Below, piece after piece: positions 8,701-16,190 of a stretch of DNA of 46,367 nucleotides (positions are counted from its first letter, which is position 1; every line of letters begins with the position of its first letter). The stretch comes from Granulicoccus phenolivorans DSM 17626 = NBRC 107789 = JCM 15570. Lineage in GTDB: Bacteria > Actinomycetota > Actinomycetes > Propionibacteriales > Propionibacteriaceae. The stretch is from positions 1 to 46,367 of the forward strand of contig NZ_AUHH01000034.1 in assembly GCF_000423085.1 (NCBI RefSeq), read 5' to 3'. The notes below the pieces were generated by a model. It was not told the DNA's origin, did no database searches, and was given only the letters and a program-made list of their open reading frames with translations. A program made the position numbers and the translations under genes.

Positions 8701-8729
8701 TTCAATGGCAGCGCGCGGCGCGTTAGAGT
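8701..8729 (+). promoter_or_regulatory. Sigma-70-type promoter for a leaderless transcript
   Basis: TTCAAT (8701-8706), a 17-bp spacer, then TAGAGT (8724-8729). Only 6 nt separate the -10 box from the ATG at 8736, so transcription should begin at or next to the start codon. This fits the absence of a Shine-Dalgarno sequence before that ATG. Leaderless mRNAs are common in actinobacteria. The same -10 hexamer is found upstream of rplJ. Confidence 0.6.
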
Positions 8730-8735
8730 TCCTTC

Positions 8736-9311
8736 ATGGCCGTGGATGAATATGATGCGTTGATCCTTGCCAGCACCCGTTCCTACGGGGTGCTCGGCCG
8801 GCCGAGTGCCCGGGCCTCCCGACTCGAAGCGGTGATCGAGGCCTGCAGCGGGGCCCGGCAGAGTGTGGTGGTGGCCAATCAGGGCAGTTCCGCCCGGCGT
8901 ACGCGCGGACCGGTCATGGGCATCGCCGAGGGCGTGGAGACGCTGGGCCACTGTTCCCCCGCCGCGTGGCTGCTGGTCGTGACCAGCCAGTGCTCGGACG
9001 CCGCCGCCGGACTCGCCCGGGTGATCGCCACGTTGGCCGGCGTCGACGACAGCATCGACGGGGTCGTGGCGCTCAATGAGGCGGACAAGCCGCTCTACCT
9101 GGTGGCGGCCTATCGGCGCGAGGCCCTGGTGGCGGCGCTGCACCGGGAGATGGACACCAAGCATCCGCGCCTGGGCAGTCTGGTCGCCGACCTGCGCCTG
9201 GTCGAGGCCCCGTGCGCCGATCGCGCTCCGCTGACCGTGCCGACGGTCTCGCCCGCGCCCCCCGCCCAGCCGGTGGCGGCGCTCGGGGCGGCACTGGCCG
9301 CTCGCGCCTGA
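8736..9311 (+). CDS. MobA-like nucleotidyltransferase-fold protein with degenerate active site
   Basis: 191 aa. The order of segments resembles the MobA/NTP_transf_3 family: a start like ALILASTRSYGVLGRPSARA in place of the nucleotide-binding LAGGxSxRMG...K loop, then RGPVMGIAEGV in place of the GPLAxLxAG segment, then WLLVVTSQCSD where active enzymes have a DxPF metal site, then KPLYLVAAYRREAL in place of the product-side strand. The loop glycines and the metal-binding Asp are therefore missing, and molybdopterin guanylyltransferase activity is unlikely. The Ala/Pro-rich tail is low complexity. It runs divergently from benA, but nothing ties it to benzoate use. The family assignment rests on pattern matching alone. 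Confidence 0.5.
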   Translation: MAVDEYDALILASTRSYGVLGRPSARASRLEAVIEACSGARQSVVVANQGSSARRTRGPVMGIAEGVETLGHCSPAAWLLVVTSQCSDAAAGLARVIATLAGVDDSIDGVVALNEADKPLYLVAAYRREALVAALHREMDTKHPRLGSLVADLRLVEAPCADRAPLTVPTVSPAPPAQPVAALGAALAARA

Positions 9312-9419
9312 TTCCCCGCGGGTCGCGCCGCACGCGCCCCGTTGCCGCCCGATCCGCCACCATCGGCTACCGAGGCCGCCCTCGGTGGTGAACCGCACCC
9401 GGGATCGACCCGGAAAACA

Positions 9420-9456
9420 TTCGTGGCCGGGTCCCTGGTGGGGACCCGGCCACGAA
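9420..9456 (-). terminator. Terminator after rplL
   Basis: A perfect 16-bp stem (9420-9435 with 9441-9456) with a 5-nt loop. On the minus strand it is followed by a short T-rich stretch. It lies between the convergent rplL and MobA-like genes and could serve both. Confidence 0.8.
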
Positions 9457-9495
9457 TCAGACGGTGTCAGCGGGGTGTGCCGACACCGAGCTTGA

Positions 9496-9891
9496 TCACT
9501 TGACGCTGACCGACGCGCCGGCAGCCTCGAGCTTCTCCTTGGCGGCCTCGGCCTCTTCCTTCTTGACCTTCTCCAGGACGGCCTTGGGAGCGGACTCGAC
9601 CAGCTCCTTGGCCTCCTTCAGACCCAGCGAGGTCAGGGCACGGACCTCCTTGATGACCTGGATCTTCTTGTCGCCGGCGCCCTCGAGGACGACGTCGAAC
9701 TCGGTCTGCTCCTCAGCGGCCTCGGCGGCCTCGCCACCGGCGCCACCGGCGGCCGGGGCAGCGGCAACGGCGACCGGGGCGGCCGCGGTCACGTCGAAGG
9801 TCTCCTCGAACTTCTTCACGAAGTCGGAGAGCTCGATCAGGGTCATTTCCTTGAAGGCGTCAAGGAGCTCGTCGGTGCTGAGCTTCGCCAT
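9496..9891 (-). CDS. rplL: 50S ribosomal protein L7/L12
   Basis: 131 aa. It has the N-terminal dimerisation helix ([20 protein letters not shown]), an Ala/Gly-rich hinge (residues ~35-60) and the conserved C-terminal domain ([31 protein letters not shown]). It forms the mobile stalk that recruits translation factors. It lies 70 bp downstream of rplJ, as expected for a shared transcript. The start is the ATG at 9891. Confidence 0.98.
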   Translation of the reverse strand: MAKLSTDELLDAFKEMTLIELSDFVKKFEETFDVTAAAPVAVAAAPAAGGAGGEAAEAAEEQTEFDVVLEGAGDKKIQVIKEVRALTSLGLKEAKELVESAPKAVLEKVKKEEAEAAKEKLEAAGASVSVK

Positions 9892-9961
9892 GATGGCGTC
9901 CTTTCGTTATCGGCACACGGTGCCGGGTTGGGCAGCGGATGCTGCGGTGGTGATGCGCAGC

Positions 9962-10576
9962 TCAGGCGTCGGCCTGAGCGGTTTCCTCCGCAGCGGGCGC
10001 TGCCTCGGTGTCTGCAACTTGCTTCTGGTCGGCGGCACCGGGGCCACCGATCTTCGAGGGATCCTCCTGAGCAGCGGTCTCGAGCGCACCGAAGGCGCGG
10101 GCGAGCTTGCTGGCCGGCGCGGCGAACGCGAACGCGGCCTTGCTCAGGTTTGCCTTCAGGGCACCGGCCATCTTGGCCAGCAGGACCTCACGGGACTCGA
10201 GGTCGGCCAGGGCCTTGACCTCGTCGGCGTCGAGGACCTTGCCCTCCATGACGCCGCCCTTGAGCACCAGAAGCGGGTGATTCTTGCTGAACGACTTCAG
10301 ACCCTTCGCCACCGACGCGACATCGCCGGTGATGAATGCAACCGCGGTCGGGCCCGTCAGCTGGTCATCGAGTCCGTCGATGCCGGCTTCGCGCGCCGCG
10401 ATCAGGGTCAGAGTGTTCTTGGTCACGGCGTACGTGGCGTCCGACCCGAGTTCGCGCCGCAGCGCCTTCAGGTCAGCCACGCTCAGCCCGCGATACTCGG
10501 TCAGCACAGCGGCCTGGGAGTTGGCGAAATGCTCCGTCAACTCCGCAACCGTGGCTGCCTTGTCCGGCCTGGCCAT
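9962..10576 (-). CDS. rplJ: 50S ribosomal protein L10
   Basis: 204 aa from the ATG at 10576, with a GGAAGGAGAACC ribosome-binding site just upstream. The N-terminal rRNA/L11-binding domain is plain ([35 protein letters not shown]). The C-terminal helix that anchors L7/L12 is followed by an acidic Ala/Glu-rich tail of about 30 residues, common in actinobacteria. The frame is open to 11008, but the upstream part is leader RNA, not protein. rplA, normally immediately upstream, is 6 kb away. Confidence 0.97.
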   Translation of the reverse strand: MARPDKAATVAELTEHFANSQAAVLTEYRGLSVADLKALRRELGSDATYAVTKNTLTLIAAREAGIDGLDDQLTGPTAVAFITGDVASVAKGLKSFSKNHPLLVLKGGVMEGKVLDADEVKALADLESREVLLAKMAGALKANLSKAAFAFAAPASKLARAFGALETAAQEDPSKIGGPGAADQKQVADTEAAPAAEETAQADA

Positions 10577-10661
10577 GGTTCTCCTTCCCACTTCACTTCG
10601 TGGTCGCCGGTTGACGACCCCACCGAAGGAACTGGGCGGTTCCGCAGGTGCCGGGGGAAAC

Positions 10662-10694
10662 AAAAAAGCCCCGGCGCACAGGCGGCTCCGGGGC
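10662..10694 (-). terminator. Attenuator-like hairpin in the rplJ leader
   Basis: GCCCCGG (minus strand, from 10694) pairs with CCGGGGC across a 13-nt loop and is followed by six T residues. It lies between the rplJ promoter and the rplJ start, with 85 nt still to go to the ATG, so it is placed to stop transcription before the gene. This is a candidate feedback control point for L10-L7/L12 binding. Confidence 0.65.
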
Positions 10695-10800
10695 GCTCCC
10701 CGGGCAGGCTCGCGTACGAGCAAGCGGGGGCACTTCGTCACACCTGCGCGGGCATCCTGGAAGGAACTTCGGATCGGTTTCCCGACCAACCAGCGGTCTT
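10695..10800 (-). ncRNA. Probable ribosomal protein L10 leader
   Basis: The leader RNA contains AGACCGCTGG opposite CCAG about 30 nt later, then a CGCGCAGGTGTGA segment. Both recall the L10-binding leader of Gram-positive rplJ operons (AGACCG-type kink and AGGUG-type element). It lies directly before the attenuator hairpin at 10662-10694. The assignment is from remembered motif shape, not from a covariance-model search. Confidence 0.5.
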
Positions 10801-10811
10801 CGGCTCCCGAC

Positions 10812-10840
10812 ACTCTACAACACCGCAACGCCCCACCCAA
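10812..10840 (-). promoter_or_regulatory. Promoter for rplJ-rplL
   Basis: TTGGGT (10835-10840), 17-bp spacer, TAGAGT (10812-10817), read on the minus strand. It gives rplJL a promoter of its own with a leader of about 230 nt, consistent with their separation from rplKA in this genome. Confidence 0.6.
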
Positions 10841-10995
10841 ATCTGCGTGACCTGAGGTGCGACCTACGACCGTAGTCCGATGGTTCCCCAGACCCCGGTC
10901 GGAGTCCGGCCGCCGAAATCGGCGACCGCAGATCGATGCGCATCCGATTCGGTTCGCTCCGCGGCCACCCGACGTTCGCCCGGCCGTCGCCGAGA

Positions 10996-11017
10996 GTTCA
11001 CAACTCACTCATAGGTT
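10996..11017 (+). promoter_or_regulatory. Possible PHO-box-like element upstream of the PhoX gene
   Basis: GTTCACAACTC followed in register by ACTCATAGGTT resembles two 11-nt units of a streptomycete-type PhoP box (consensus GTTCACC...). The second unit is a poor match. It overlaps a small palindrome GAGTT-CAC-AACTC (10994-11006). It lies about 50-70 bp before a phosphatase gene, the expected place for phosphate-starvation control. Confidence 0.3.
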
Positions 11018-11064
11018 CGGCCCGGTCCGACCCGAACTTTACCTTTCGCGTACTAGGAGTCCAC

Positions 11065-12870
11065 GTGCACGATCACGACGAGATGAGCAATCCGAGTTCC
11101 AATCCCCTCTTCGCCGACATTGTCGCCGCCCGCGCGACCCGTCGTGGCGTGCTGGCCGGCTCGCTGGGTGTGGCCGCGCTGAGCTTCGTTGCCGGCGCCG
11201 AGGCGTACGCCGCCCCGAAGAAGCCGAACCCCGGCGCGACCAAGACCGCCGATGATCTGATCACCTTCACCAACCTGGCCAAGGACAACGGCCCGCTGCC
11301 GAAGGTGGCCGCGGAGTACGAGTACCAGGTGCTGATCCCGTGGCGGGAGAAGCTGGACGGCTCCGGCACCTCCTTCGACTACAACGGCTTCACCGCCGCT
11401 CAGCAGGAGCAGGCGATCGGGATCGGCCACGACGGCATGTGGCTGTTCACCGAGGGCAACGACGCCGGCGTGCTGGTCGTCAACCACGAGTACGGCGAGA
11501 ACGAGCACATCTACGGCGCCGCGCAGCCGGTCAGCCTGGAGCAGGTCCGGCTGAGCCAGGCCGCCCACGGTGTCGCCGTGGTGAAGATCGCCAAGCAGGG
11601 TGGCACCTGGAAGGTCCAGGCCGACCGGCGCAACCGGCGGATCACCGCCAACACCTCGGTGGAGTTCTCCGGCCCGGCCGCGAAGTCCGCCAAGCTGGTC
11701 ACCAAGATCGGTGCGAACGATCCCAAGGGCACGCTGAACAACTGCGCCATGGGCCACACCCCGTGGGGCACCTACCTCACCTGCGAGGAGAACTTCCACA
11801 ACTACGTGGGTGCCACCGGCGCCTGGACCCAGACCGCGGAGCACAAGCGCTACGGCATCAGCGCGGCCGGCGGCGGCTACGACTGGTTCAAGTTCGACGA
11901 TCGCTTCGACATCGCGAAGAACCCGAACGAGGAGAACCGTTTCGGCTGGGTCGTCGAGATCGACCCGAACGATCCGAGCAAGAAGCCGGTCAAGCGCACC
12001 GCGCTGGGTCGCTTCAAGCACGAGGGCGCCTGCGTCACCGTCGGCCGGGGCCAGCGTGTGGTCGTCTACTCCGGCGATGACGAGCGCAACGAGTACATCT
12101 ACAAGTTCGTCTCGGCCAAGAACTACAAGTCGATGCAGGCCCAGGGCCAGAGCCCGCTGGATGAGGGCGTGCTCTACGTGGCGGCGTTCAAGGCCGACGG
12201 CACCGGTGAGTGGCTCGAGCTCTCCCCGAAGAACCCGAAGCTGGCCGGGTGGACCCAGGAGGACATCCTGATCAACACCCGGATCGCCGCCGACCAGGCC
12301 GGCGCCACCATGATGGACCGGCCGGAGTGGATCACCGTCGGCCAGGGCGGAGAGATGTTCGCCACCCTGACCAACAACACCTCGCCCAAGGCGCAGGATC
12401 GCCCGGGCAACCCGTCCGGGAGCAACCCGAACGGTCACATCGTCAAGTGGCACGACGCCGACGACCACACCGGCACCACCTTCGAGTGGGACTTCTTCGC
12501 CATCGCCAACGATGTCAAGGATGAGGCCGGCCAGATGTTCGGCTCCCCCGACGGCATCTGGGCCGACGGCCAGGGCCGCGTCTTCGTCGAGACCGACGGC
12601 AGCCAGCCCGGTAAGAACAACGATCACCTCTTCGTGGCCCACCAGCACACCGGTGAGTTCCGTCGCCTGATGACCGGCGTACGCGGCGGCGAGGTCACCG
12701 GCATCACCGTCAGCGCCGATCAGCGCACCGGCTTCGCCAACATCCAGCACCCGGGCAACGGTGACCCCAAGGTCTCCAACTTCCCGCAGGTCAACCAGGA
12801 CGGTGTCACGGTCCCCCGCGATGCCACGCTGGTGATCTTCCGCACCGATGGTGGCGTCTTCGGGTCCTGA
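11065..12870 (+). CDS. phoX: PhoX-type secreted phosphatase (DUF839)
   Basis: 601 aa. The N-terminus carries a Tat signal (ATRRGVLAGSLG, Arg26-Arg27, hydrophobic core, cleavage near AEAYA at residue ~49). The body matches PhoX: GIGHDGMWLFTEGNDAGVLV, CAMGHTPWGTYLTCEEN, GRFKHEGACVTVGRGQRVVV and YSGDDERNEYIYKFVS, all typical of the calcium/iron-dependent beta-propeller phosphatases that release phosphate from organic esters outside the cell. I use the GTG at 11065 because AGGAG sits 5 nt upstream; an in-frame ATG at 11083 is the alternative. A hairpin terminator follows the stop. Confidence 0.85.
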   Translation: MHDHDEMSNPSSNPLFADIVAARATRRGVLAGSLGVAALSFVAGAEAYAAPKKPNPGATKTADDLITFTNLAKDNGPLPKVAAEYEYQVLIPWREKLDGSGTSFDYNGFTAAQQEQAIGIGHDGMWLFTEGNDAGVLVVNHEYGENEHIYGAAQPVSLEQVRLSQAAHGVAVVKIAKQGGTWKVQADRRNRRITANTSVEFSGPAAKSAKLVTKIGANDPKGTLNNCAMGHTPWGTYLTCEENFHNYVGATGAWTQTAEHKRYGISAAGGGYDWFKFDDRFDIAKNPNEENRFGWVVEIDPNDPSKKPVKRTALGRFKHEGACVTVGRGQRVVVYSGDDERNEYIYKFVSAKNYKSMQAQGQSPLDEGVLYVAAFKADGTGEWLELSPKNPKLAGWTQEDILINTRIAADQAGATMMDRPEWITVGQGGEMFATLTNNTSPKAQDRPGNPSGSNPNGHIVKWHDADDHTGTTFEWDFFAIANDVKDEAGQMFGSPDGIWADGQGRVFVETDGSQPGKNNDHLFVAHQHTGEFRRLMTGVRGGEVTGITVSADQRTGFANIQHPGNGDPKVSNFPQVNQDGVTVPRDATLVIFRTDGGVFGS

Positions 12871-12904
12871 TCGAGGAGTACGCCCCGGCGTACCTGATGC
12901 ACCG

Positions 12905-12935
12905 GTCGCCCCGCCGCACTCCGCGGCGGGGCGAC
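12905..12935 (+). terminator. Hairpin terminator after the PhoX gene
   Basis: A perfect 13-bp GC stem (12905-12917 with 12923-12935) and a 5-nt loop, 35 bp after the stop codon. There is no clear U-tract, which is usual for high-GC actinobacteria. Confidence 0.6.
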
Positions 12936-13053
12936 TGCCGTTCCGGGCGTTCGTCCGAGGGAAGGTTCCGCCGGCCGCAGCGGTGACGCGGGGCCCCGGG
13001 CCCGGCAGGATTCCGGACGTAGCCCACGGACTGCCCACCCCCAGGAGTACGCC

Positions 13054-13797
13054 ATGGCCCCCACGCTGCCCCAGCTCCCCCGCACCCAGAAGTCCCGGAC
13101 CCGGCTGATCGCCCTGGTCGCCGCCGCCGTCATCTCGGTCGGCGGGTCGGCCGCCGTGGTCGGGATCACCACCGCCGACGCCGCCCCGGCCGGCTGTTCC
13201 ACCGGCTGGTCCCGGACCGTCATCAAGCAGGGCAGCCGCGGCGATGTGGTGAAGTCCGCCCAGTGCCTGCTGAACCGGCACGGCGCGAACCTCGCCGTCG
13301 ACGGCGTCTTCGGTCCCCGGACCGAGGCCGCGGTGATCGCCTTCCAGCAGGCCCGGCCGGGGCTGGCCGTGGACGGCGTGGTCGGCCAGTACACCTGGGC
13401 CGCGCTGAAGCAGTCCCCGTCGGGCTCGAGCACCCCGGCCCCGAAACCGCCGGCCGGTGAACAGGCCAAGCGCGACCAGATCCTCGCGTACGCCAGGTCC
13501 AAGATCGGCAGCCGCTACGTGTGGGGCGCCTCCGGGCCGAGCACCTTCGACTGCTCCGGGTTGGTCCAGGCCGCGTACAGGTCCGCCGGGATCAACCTGC
13601 AGCGCACCTCCGACCAGCAGGCCGCCGGTGGCAAGCGGATCAGCAAGTCGCAGGCCCGGCCGGGTGACCTGGTGTACTGGCCCGGTCATATTGCGATCTA
13701 CGCCGGCAACGGCCAGATCATCGACGCCGGCAACTCCCGCACCGGGGTCAGCCAGCGGGCACCGTGGGGCTCCCCGACCTATTACGCCTACTTCTGA
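13054..13797 (+). CDS. Secreted NlpC/P60 cell-wall hydrolase with peptidoglycan-binding domain
   Basis: 247 aa. There is an N-terminal signal peptide or anchor (hydrophobic ~18-36, ADAAPAG after it). Residues ~55-120 are a PG_binding_1 domain (IKQGSRGDVVKSAQCLLN, AVDGVFGPRTEAAV). A Pro/Ser linker follows. Residues ~138-247 are the NlpC/P60 cysteine peptidase, with Cys167 in FDCSGLV and His212 in GHIAIYAGNG. It is expected to cleave peptide cross-bridges in the wall outside the membrane. The ribosome-binding site AGGAG lies 6 nt before the ATG. It stands alone, flanked by hairpins on both sides. Confidence 0.92.
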   Translation: MAPTLPQLPRTQKSRTRLIALVAAAVISVGGSAAVVGITTADAAPAGCSTGWSRTVIKQGSRGDVVKSAQCLLNRHGANLAVDGVFGPRTEAAVIAFQQARPGLAVDGVVGQYTWAALKQSPSGSSTPAPKPPAGEQAKRDQILAYARSKIGSRYVWGASGPSTFDCSGLVQAAYRSAGINLQRTSDQQAAGGKRISKSQARPGDLVYWPGHIAIYAGNGQIIDAGNSRTGVSQRAPWGSPTYYAYF

Positions 13798-13817
13798 GCG
13801 CCCCTCCCCCGGACCGA

Positions 13818-13850
13818 CCCGGGGCGGCTGCACTGGGCAGTCGCCCCGGG
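13818..13850 (+). terminator. Hairpin terminator after the NlpC/P60 gene
   Basis: CCCGGGGCG and CTGC pair with GCAG and CGCCCCGGG around a 5-nt loop, interrupted by one G-T pair, 20 bp after the stop codon. Confidence 0.6.
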
Positions 13851-13901
13851 TGGGTGCTGTCCGGCGTACGGTGGTCGGGTATTCGGCAGAAGGGGCAGTC
13901 C

Positions 13902-14675
13902 ATGATCGAGATCCTTACAGCGGCGCAACTCACCCGGGCCCGGCGTACCGGTGCGCTGGTCGGCAGTATCCTGCAGAACCTGCGGGACCGTACGCGGGTG
14001 GGCACGAACCTGCTGGAGATCGATGAGTGGACCCGCGAACTGATCGAGGATGCCGGCGCGGAGTCCTGTTACGTCGACTATGCCCCCTCCTTCGGGGACG
14101 GCCCGTTCGGGCACTACATCTGCACCTCGGTCAACGATGCGGTGCTGCACGGCATGCCGCGGGACTACGCCCTGGCCGACGGTGATCTGCTCAGCCTGGA
14201 CTTCGCGATCAAGCTCGACGGCATTGCCTCGGACTCGGCGATCAGCTTCCTGGTGGGCGATTCCCGGCCCGAGGAGAGCGTCGCCCTGATCGATGCCACG
14301 CAGCGGGCCCTGACGGCCGGAATCGCTGCCGCCGGACCGGGCAAGAAGCTCGGGGACATCTCCCATGCGATCGGGACCGTGCTCGCCGGCGCCGGCTACC
14401 CGATCAACACCGACTTCGGTGGGCACGGCATCGGGTCGAGCATGCACCAGGATCCGCACGTGCCCAATACCGGGCGCGCCGGGCGGGGGTACAAGCTGCG
14501 CCCGGGCCTGCTGCTGGCCCTGGAGCCCTGGGTGATGGTCGATACCGCGCGGCTGGTCACCGATCCGACCGATGGGTGGACGCTGCGCAGCGCCACCGGT
14601 TGTCGTACCGCGCACAGTGAGCACACCGTGGCGATCACCGAGGGCGGGGTGGAGGTCCTCACGCTCCCCGCCTGA
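13902..14675 (+). CDS. map: Type I methionine aminopeptidase
   Basis: 257 aa from the ATG at 13902, with AAGGGGC upstream. Metal ligands and catalytic residues of the M24A family are all present: His83 (VLHGMP), Asp100 (LSLDFA), Asp111 (SDSA), His175 (GGHGIG), Glu208 (LALEPW) and Glu240 (HSEHTV). It removes the initiator methionine from new proteins. Actinobacteria commonly hold a second map gene near the secY/adk operon, so this may be an additional copy. It is convergent with the AbiEi/DUF559 gene that follows. Confidence 0.93.
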   Translation: MIEILTAAQLTRARRTGALVGSILQNLRDRTRVGTNLLEIDEWTRELIEDAGAESCYVDYAPSFGDGPFGHYICTSVNDAVLHGMPRDYALADGDLLSLDFAIKLDGIASDSAISFLVGDSRPEESVALIDATQRALTAGIAAAGPGKKLGDISHAIGTVLAGAGYPINTDFGGHGIGSSMHQDPHVPNTGRAGRGYKLRPGLLLALEPWVMVDTARLVTDPTDGWTLRSATGCRTAHSEHTVAITEGGVEVLTLPA

Positions 14676-14690
14676 TCCGGCGTACGCGGG

Positions 14691-14769
14691 GTCACCCAGC
14701 GTCACCGATGGCTATCGGGCTTCCCGGCGCACCGAAGTTGGGTTGCCCGGACTGAAGCTCGATGGCGGT
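14691..14769 (+). repeat. Left copy of an imperfect direct repeat bracketing the AbiEi/DUF559 gene
   Basis: It aligns without gaps to 15855-15933 (offset 1164 bp). By hand I count about 58 identities in 79 positions, and 35 in the last 43 (from GCGCACCGAAGTTG). It lies just beyond the stop codon of the gene at 14796-15728. Confidence 0.6.
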
Positions 14770-14795
14770 GGCGCAGTTCGATCAGGACTGCGGGG

Positions 14796-15728
14796 TCAGC
14801 GACTGCGGTCCAACGCGTCGAGCACCCGGATCCGCAACGCCGCCAGGTCCTGCAGGTCGGTGTGGGTGAACCGGATGGTGTTCCAGCCGAGTTGGAAGAT
14901 CCGGCCCTCCCGCGCCTTCTCCTGCCGGATGGCTCGGGCGGTGTCCCCACCGACCAGGGCGTCGTACTTGCCGATCCCGTCATACTCCCCGAGCAGCCGC
15001 TGCTCCGGCCAGGCGAAATCCGCCCGCCCGAGCAGTCGCCCGTCGGCGTACACCTCGTACTGCAACTGCGGAATCGGTACGCCGGCCAGCGCGAAGCTCG
15101 CGCGACAGCGTGACTCCCCCGGCGACTCGGCACGGAAATCGGCGAACACCAGGGCCCGACGGGCCAGCGCGTTCCCGCTCTGCCGATGGCGGAGCTGCTC
15201 CAGGAACCGCAGCCGGGCATCCTCGGCCGTCTCGGATCCCCGGCGCAGTGCGGCATCGGCCACCGCCACCGCGTCCGGGAAGGGGAGCGTACGCGCGAGG
15301 TCGGCGACGGTCCGGGCCAGGGTGGTGACCGGAATCCCCTGCACCGTGGTGACATCACTGGTGGGGAGCCGTGCCCGGCGAGTCCAACGGGTGTCGCGGC
15401 GGGTGCCGTGCCCGGACCCGCCGCGCAACGTGGTAATCCGCTGGAGTTCCTCGTGCGGGACCGGGAGCCCGTGCAGCACCCCGGCGCTGAGGTGGCTGGC
15501 CACGGTGCCCGCTGCCAGCGGGAGGGCCGCCGACAGCAACTGCAGATGGCGCCGTTCCGCCTCGCCCTCGGGCCAGGCTGCCGGGACCAGCCGATCGGTG
15601 GGAATCGCGGGACGGTAGCGACCGGGACGCAGCCGCACGAGTTCTCCGTGCGCGCAGGCCCGGCGGATCGACTGTTTGGTGTGGCCGCGCAGCGCAAGCT
15701 GCTCAGTACTCAGGATCTCGGAATGCAC
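14796..15728 (-). CDS. AbiEi-type antitoxin/DUF559 (Vsr-fold) protein, full length
   Basis: 310 aa with a GTG start (15728). The N-terminal winged helix (LSTEQLALRGHTKQSIRRAC, LVRLRPGRYR) is of the AbiEi antitoxin type. The middle region (GTVASHLSAGVLHGLPVP) is typical of this actinobacterial two-domain family. The C-terminal DUF559 region has ESPGESRCRASF, then GRADFAWPEQRLLGEYDG-x-x-K, matching the PD-(D/E)XK pattern, and ends in an intact LRIRVLDAL helix. It is a paralogue of 293-1192. No toxin partner of the AbiEii type is adjacent, so this is an orphan. The gene is bracketed by ~79-bp direct repeats, suggesting it moved or was duplicated as a unit. Confidence 0.8.
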   Translation of the reverse strand: MHSEILSTEQLALRGHTKQSIRRACAHGELVRLRPGRYRPAIPTDRLVPAAWPEGEAERRHLQLLSAALPLAAGTVASHLSAGVLHGLPVPHEELQRITTLRGGSGHGTRRDTRWTRRARLPTSDVTTVQGIPVTTLARTVADLARTLPFPDAVAVADAALRRGSETAEDARLRFLEQLRHRQSGNALARRALVFADFRAESPGESRCRASFALAGVPIPQLQYEVYADGRLLGRADFAWPEQRLLGEYDGIGKYDALVGGDTARAIRQEKAREGRIFQLGWNTIRFTHTDLQDLAALRIRVLDALDRSR

Positions 15729-15834
15729 CTGCCCAAGTTCACCGGGCCGTGCCCACCGCCGAAAGAGCTGCAGCGCAACCTGTGGACAAGTTCGGAACCG
15801 TTTCTGCCAACCCCCATCGACCCAGCGGCGGCCG

Positions 15835-15868
15835 CGTCATCCAGCTTCAGCCACGTCATCCAGCTTCA
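15835..15868 (-). repeat. Two tandem copies of a 15-bp motif
   Basis: CGTCATCCAGCTTCA occurs at 15835-15849 and 15854-15868, a 19-bp period. Its reverse complement (TGAAGCTGGATGACG) resembles TGAAGCTCGATGGCG at 14753 and TGACGCTCGATGACC at 15915 in the bracketing direct repeats, so one motif occurs four times in two orientations around this gene. Confidence 0.6.
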
Positions 15869-15933
15869 CTCGGGGCGACCGGACGTCTGTGCGCACAGAA
15901 GTTGCCTTGCCTGAACTGACGCTCGATGACCGT
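15855..15933 (+). repeat. Right copy of the imperfect direct repeat bracketing the AbiEi/DUF559 gene
   Basis: Partner of 14691-14769, lying upstream of the gene's start. The gene-free stretch 15729-16088 holds this copy, the 15-bp motif pair and an AT-rich pocket (TATAAG near 16026) that may be part of a promoter for the genes at 16089 and 16187; I could not pair it with a -35 box. Confidence 0.6.
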
Positions 15934-16088
15934 ACGGCCGCTGGGCGAAGCACGCCCTGATTTCGGTGGGCCCGGTGTCCCTCAAAGGCAGGATGGCGCC
16001 CTCGCATCCGCAAATCTAATCTTGATATAAGCGATGTTCCGCCTGAACCCCACTGGCGACCAACCGAGATCGGCCCGAGGAGTTTGCT

Positions 16089-16190
16089 ATGTCCCTGTTT
16101 GCGGTACGCCCAGCGCTGACCCACCCGCTGGCCCCACCGACCCCGTCCGGTACGCCGGCCACCGACCCGGCCGAGGAGCCCCGGCGATGA
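16089..16190 (+). CDS. 33-aa small ORF translationally coupled to the three-repeat protein
   Basis: The ATG at 16089 is preceded by GAGGAG at 6 nt, the best ribosome-binding site of the neighbourhood. The frame encodes MSLFAVRPALTHP, then a Pro/Thr-rich stretch ending AEEPRR. Its TGA (16188-16190) overlaps the ATG of the next gene (16187) in an ATGA junction. The product is too short to assign. It may be a leader peptide that couples translation, or a small protein in its own right. The spacing argues it is translated. Confidence 0.5.
   Translation: MSLFAVRPALTHPLAPPTPSGTPATDPAEEPRR

Noticed and set aside
11053-13833. 926-codon minus-strand open frame opposite the PhoX and NlpC genes
   Set aside because: Gly/Val/Asp-rich shadow; the plus strand has signal peptides, ribosome-binding sites and catalytic motifs.
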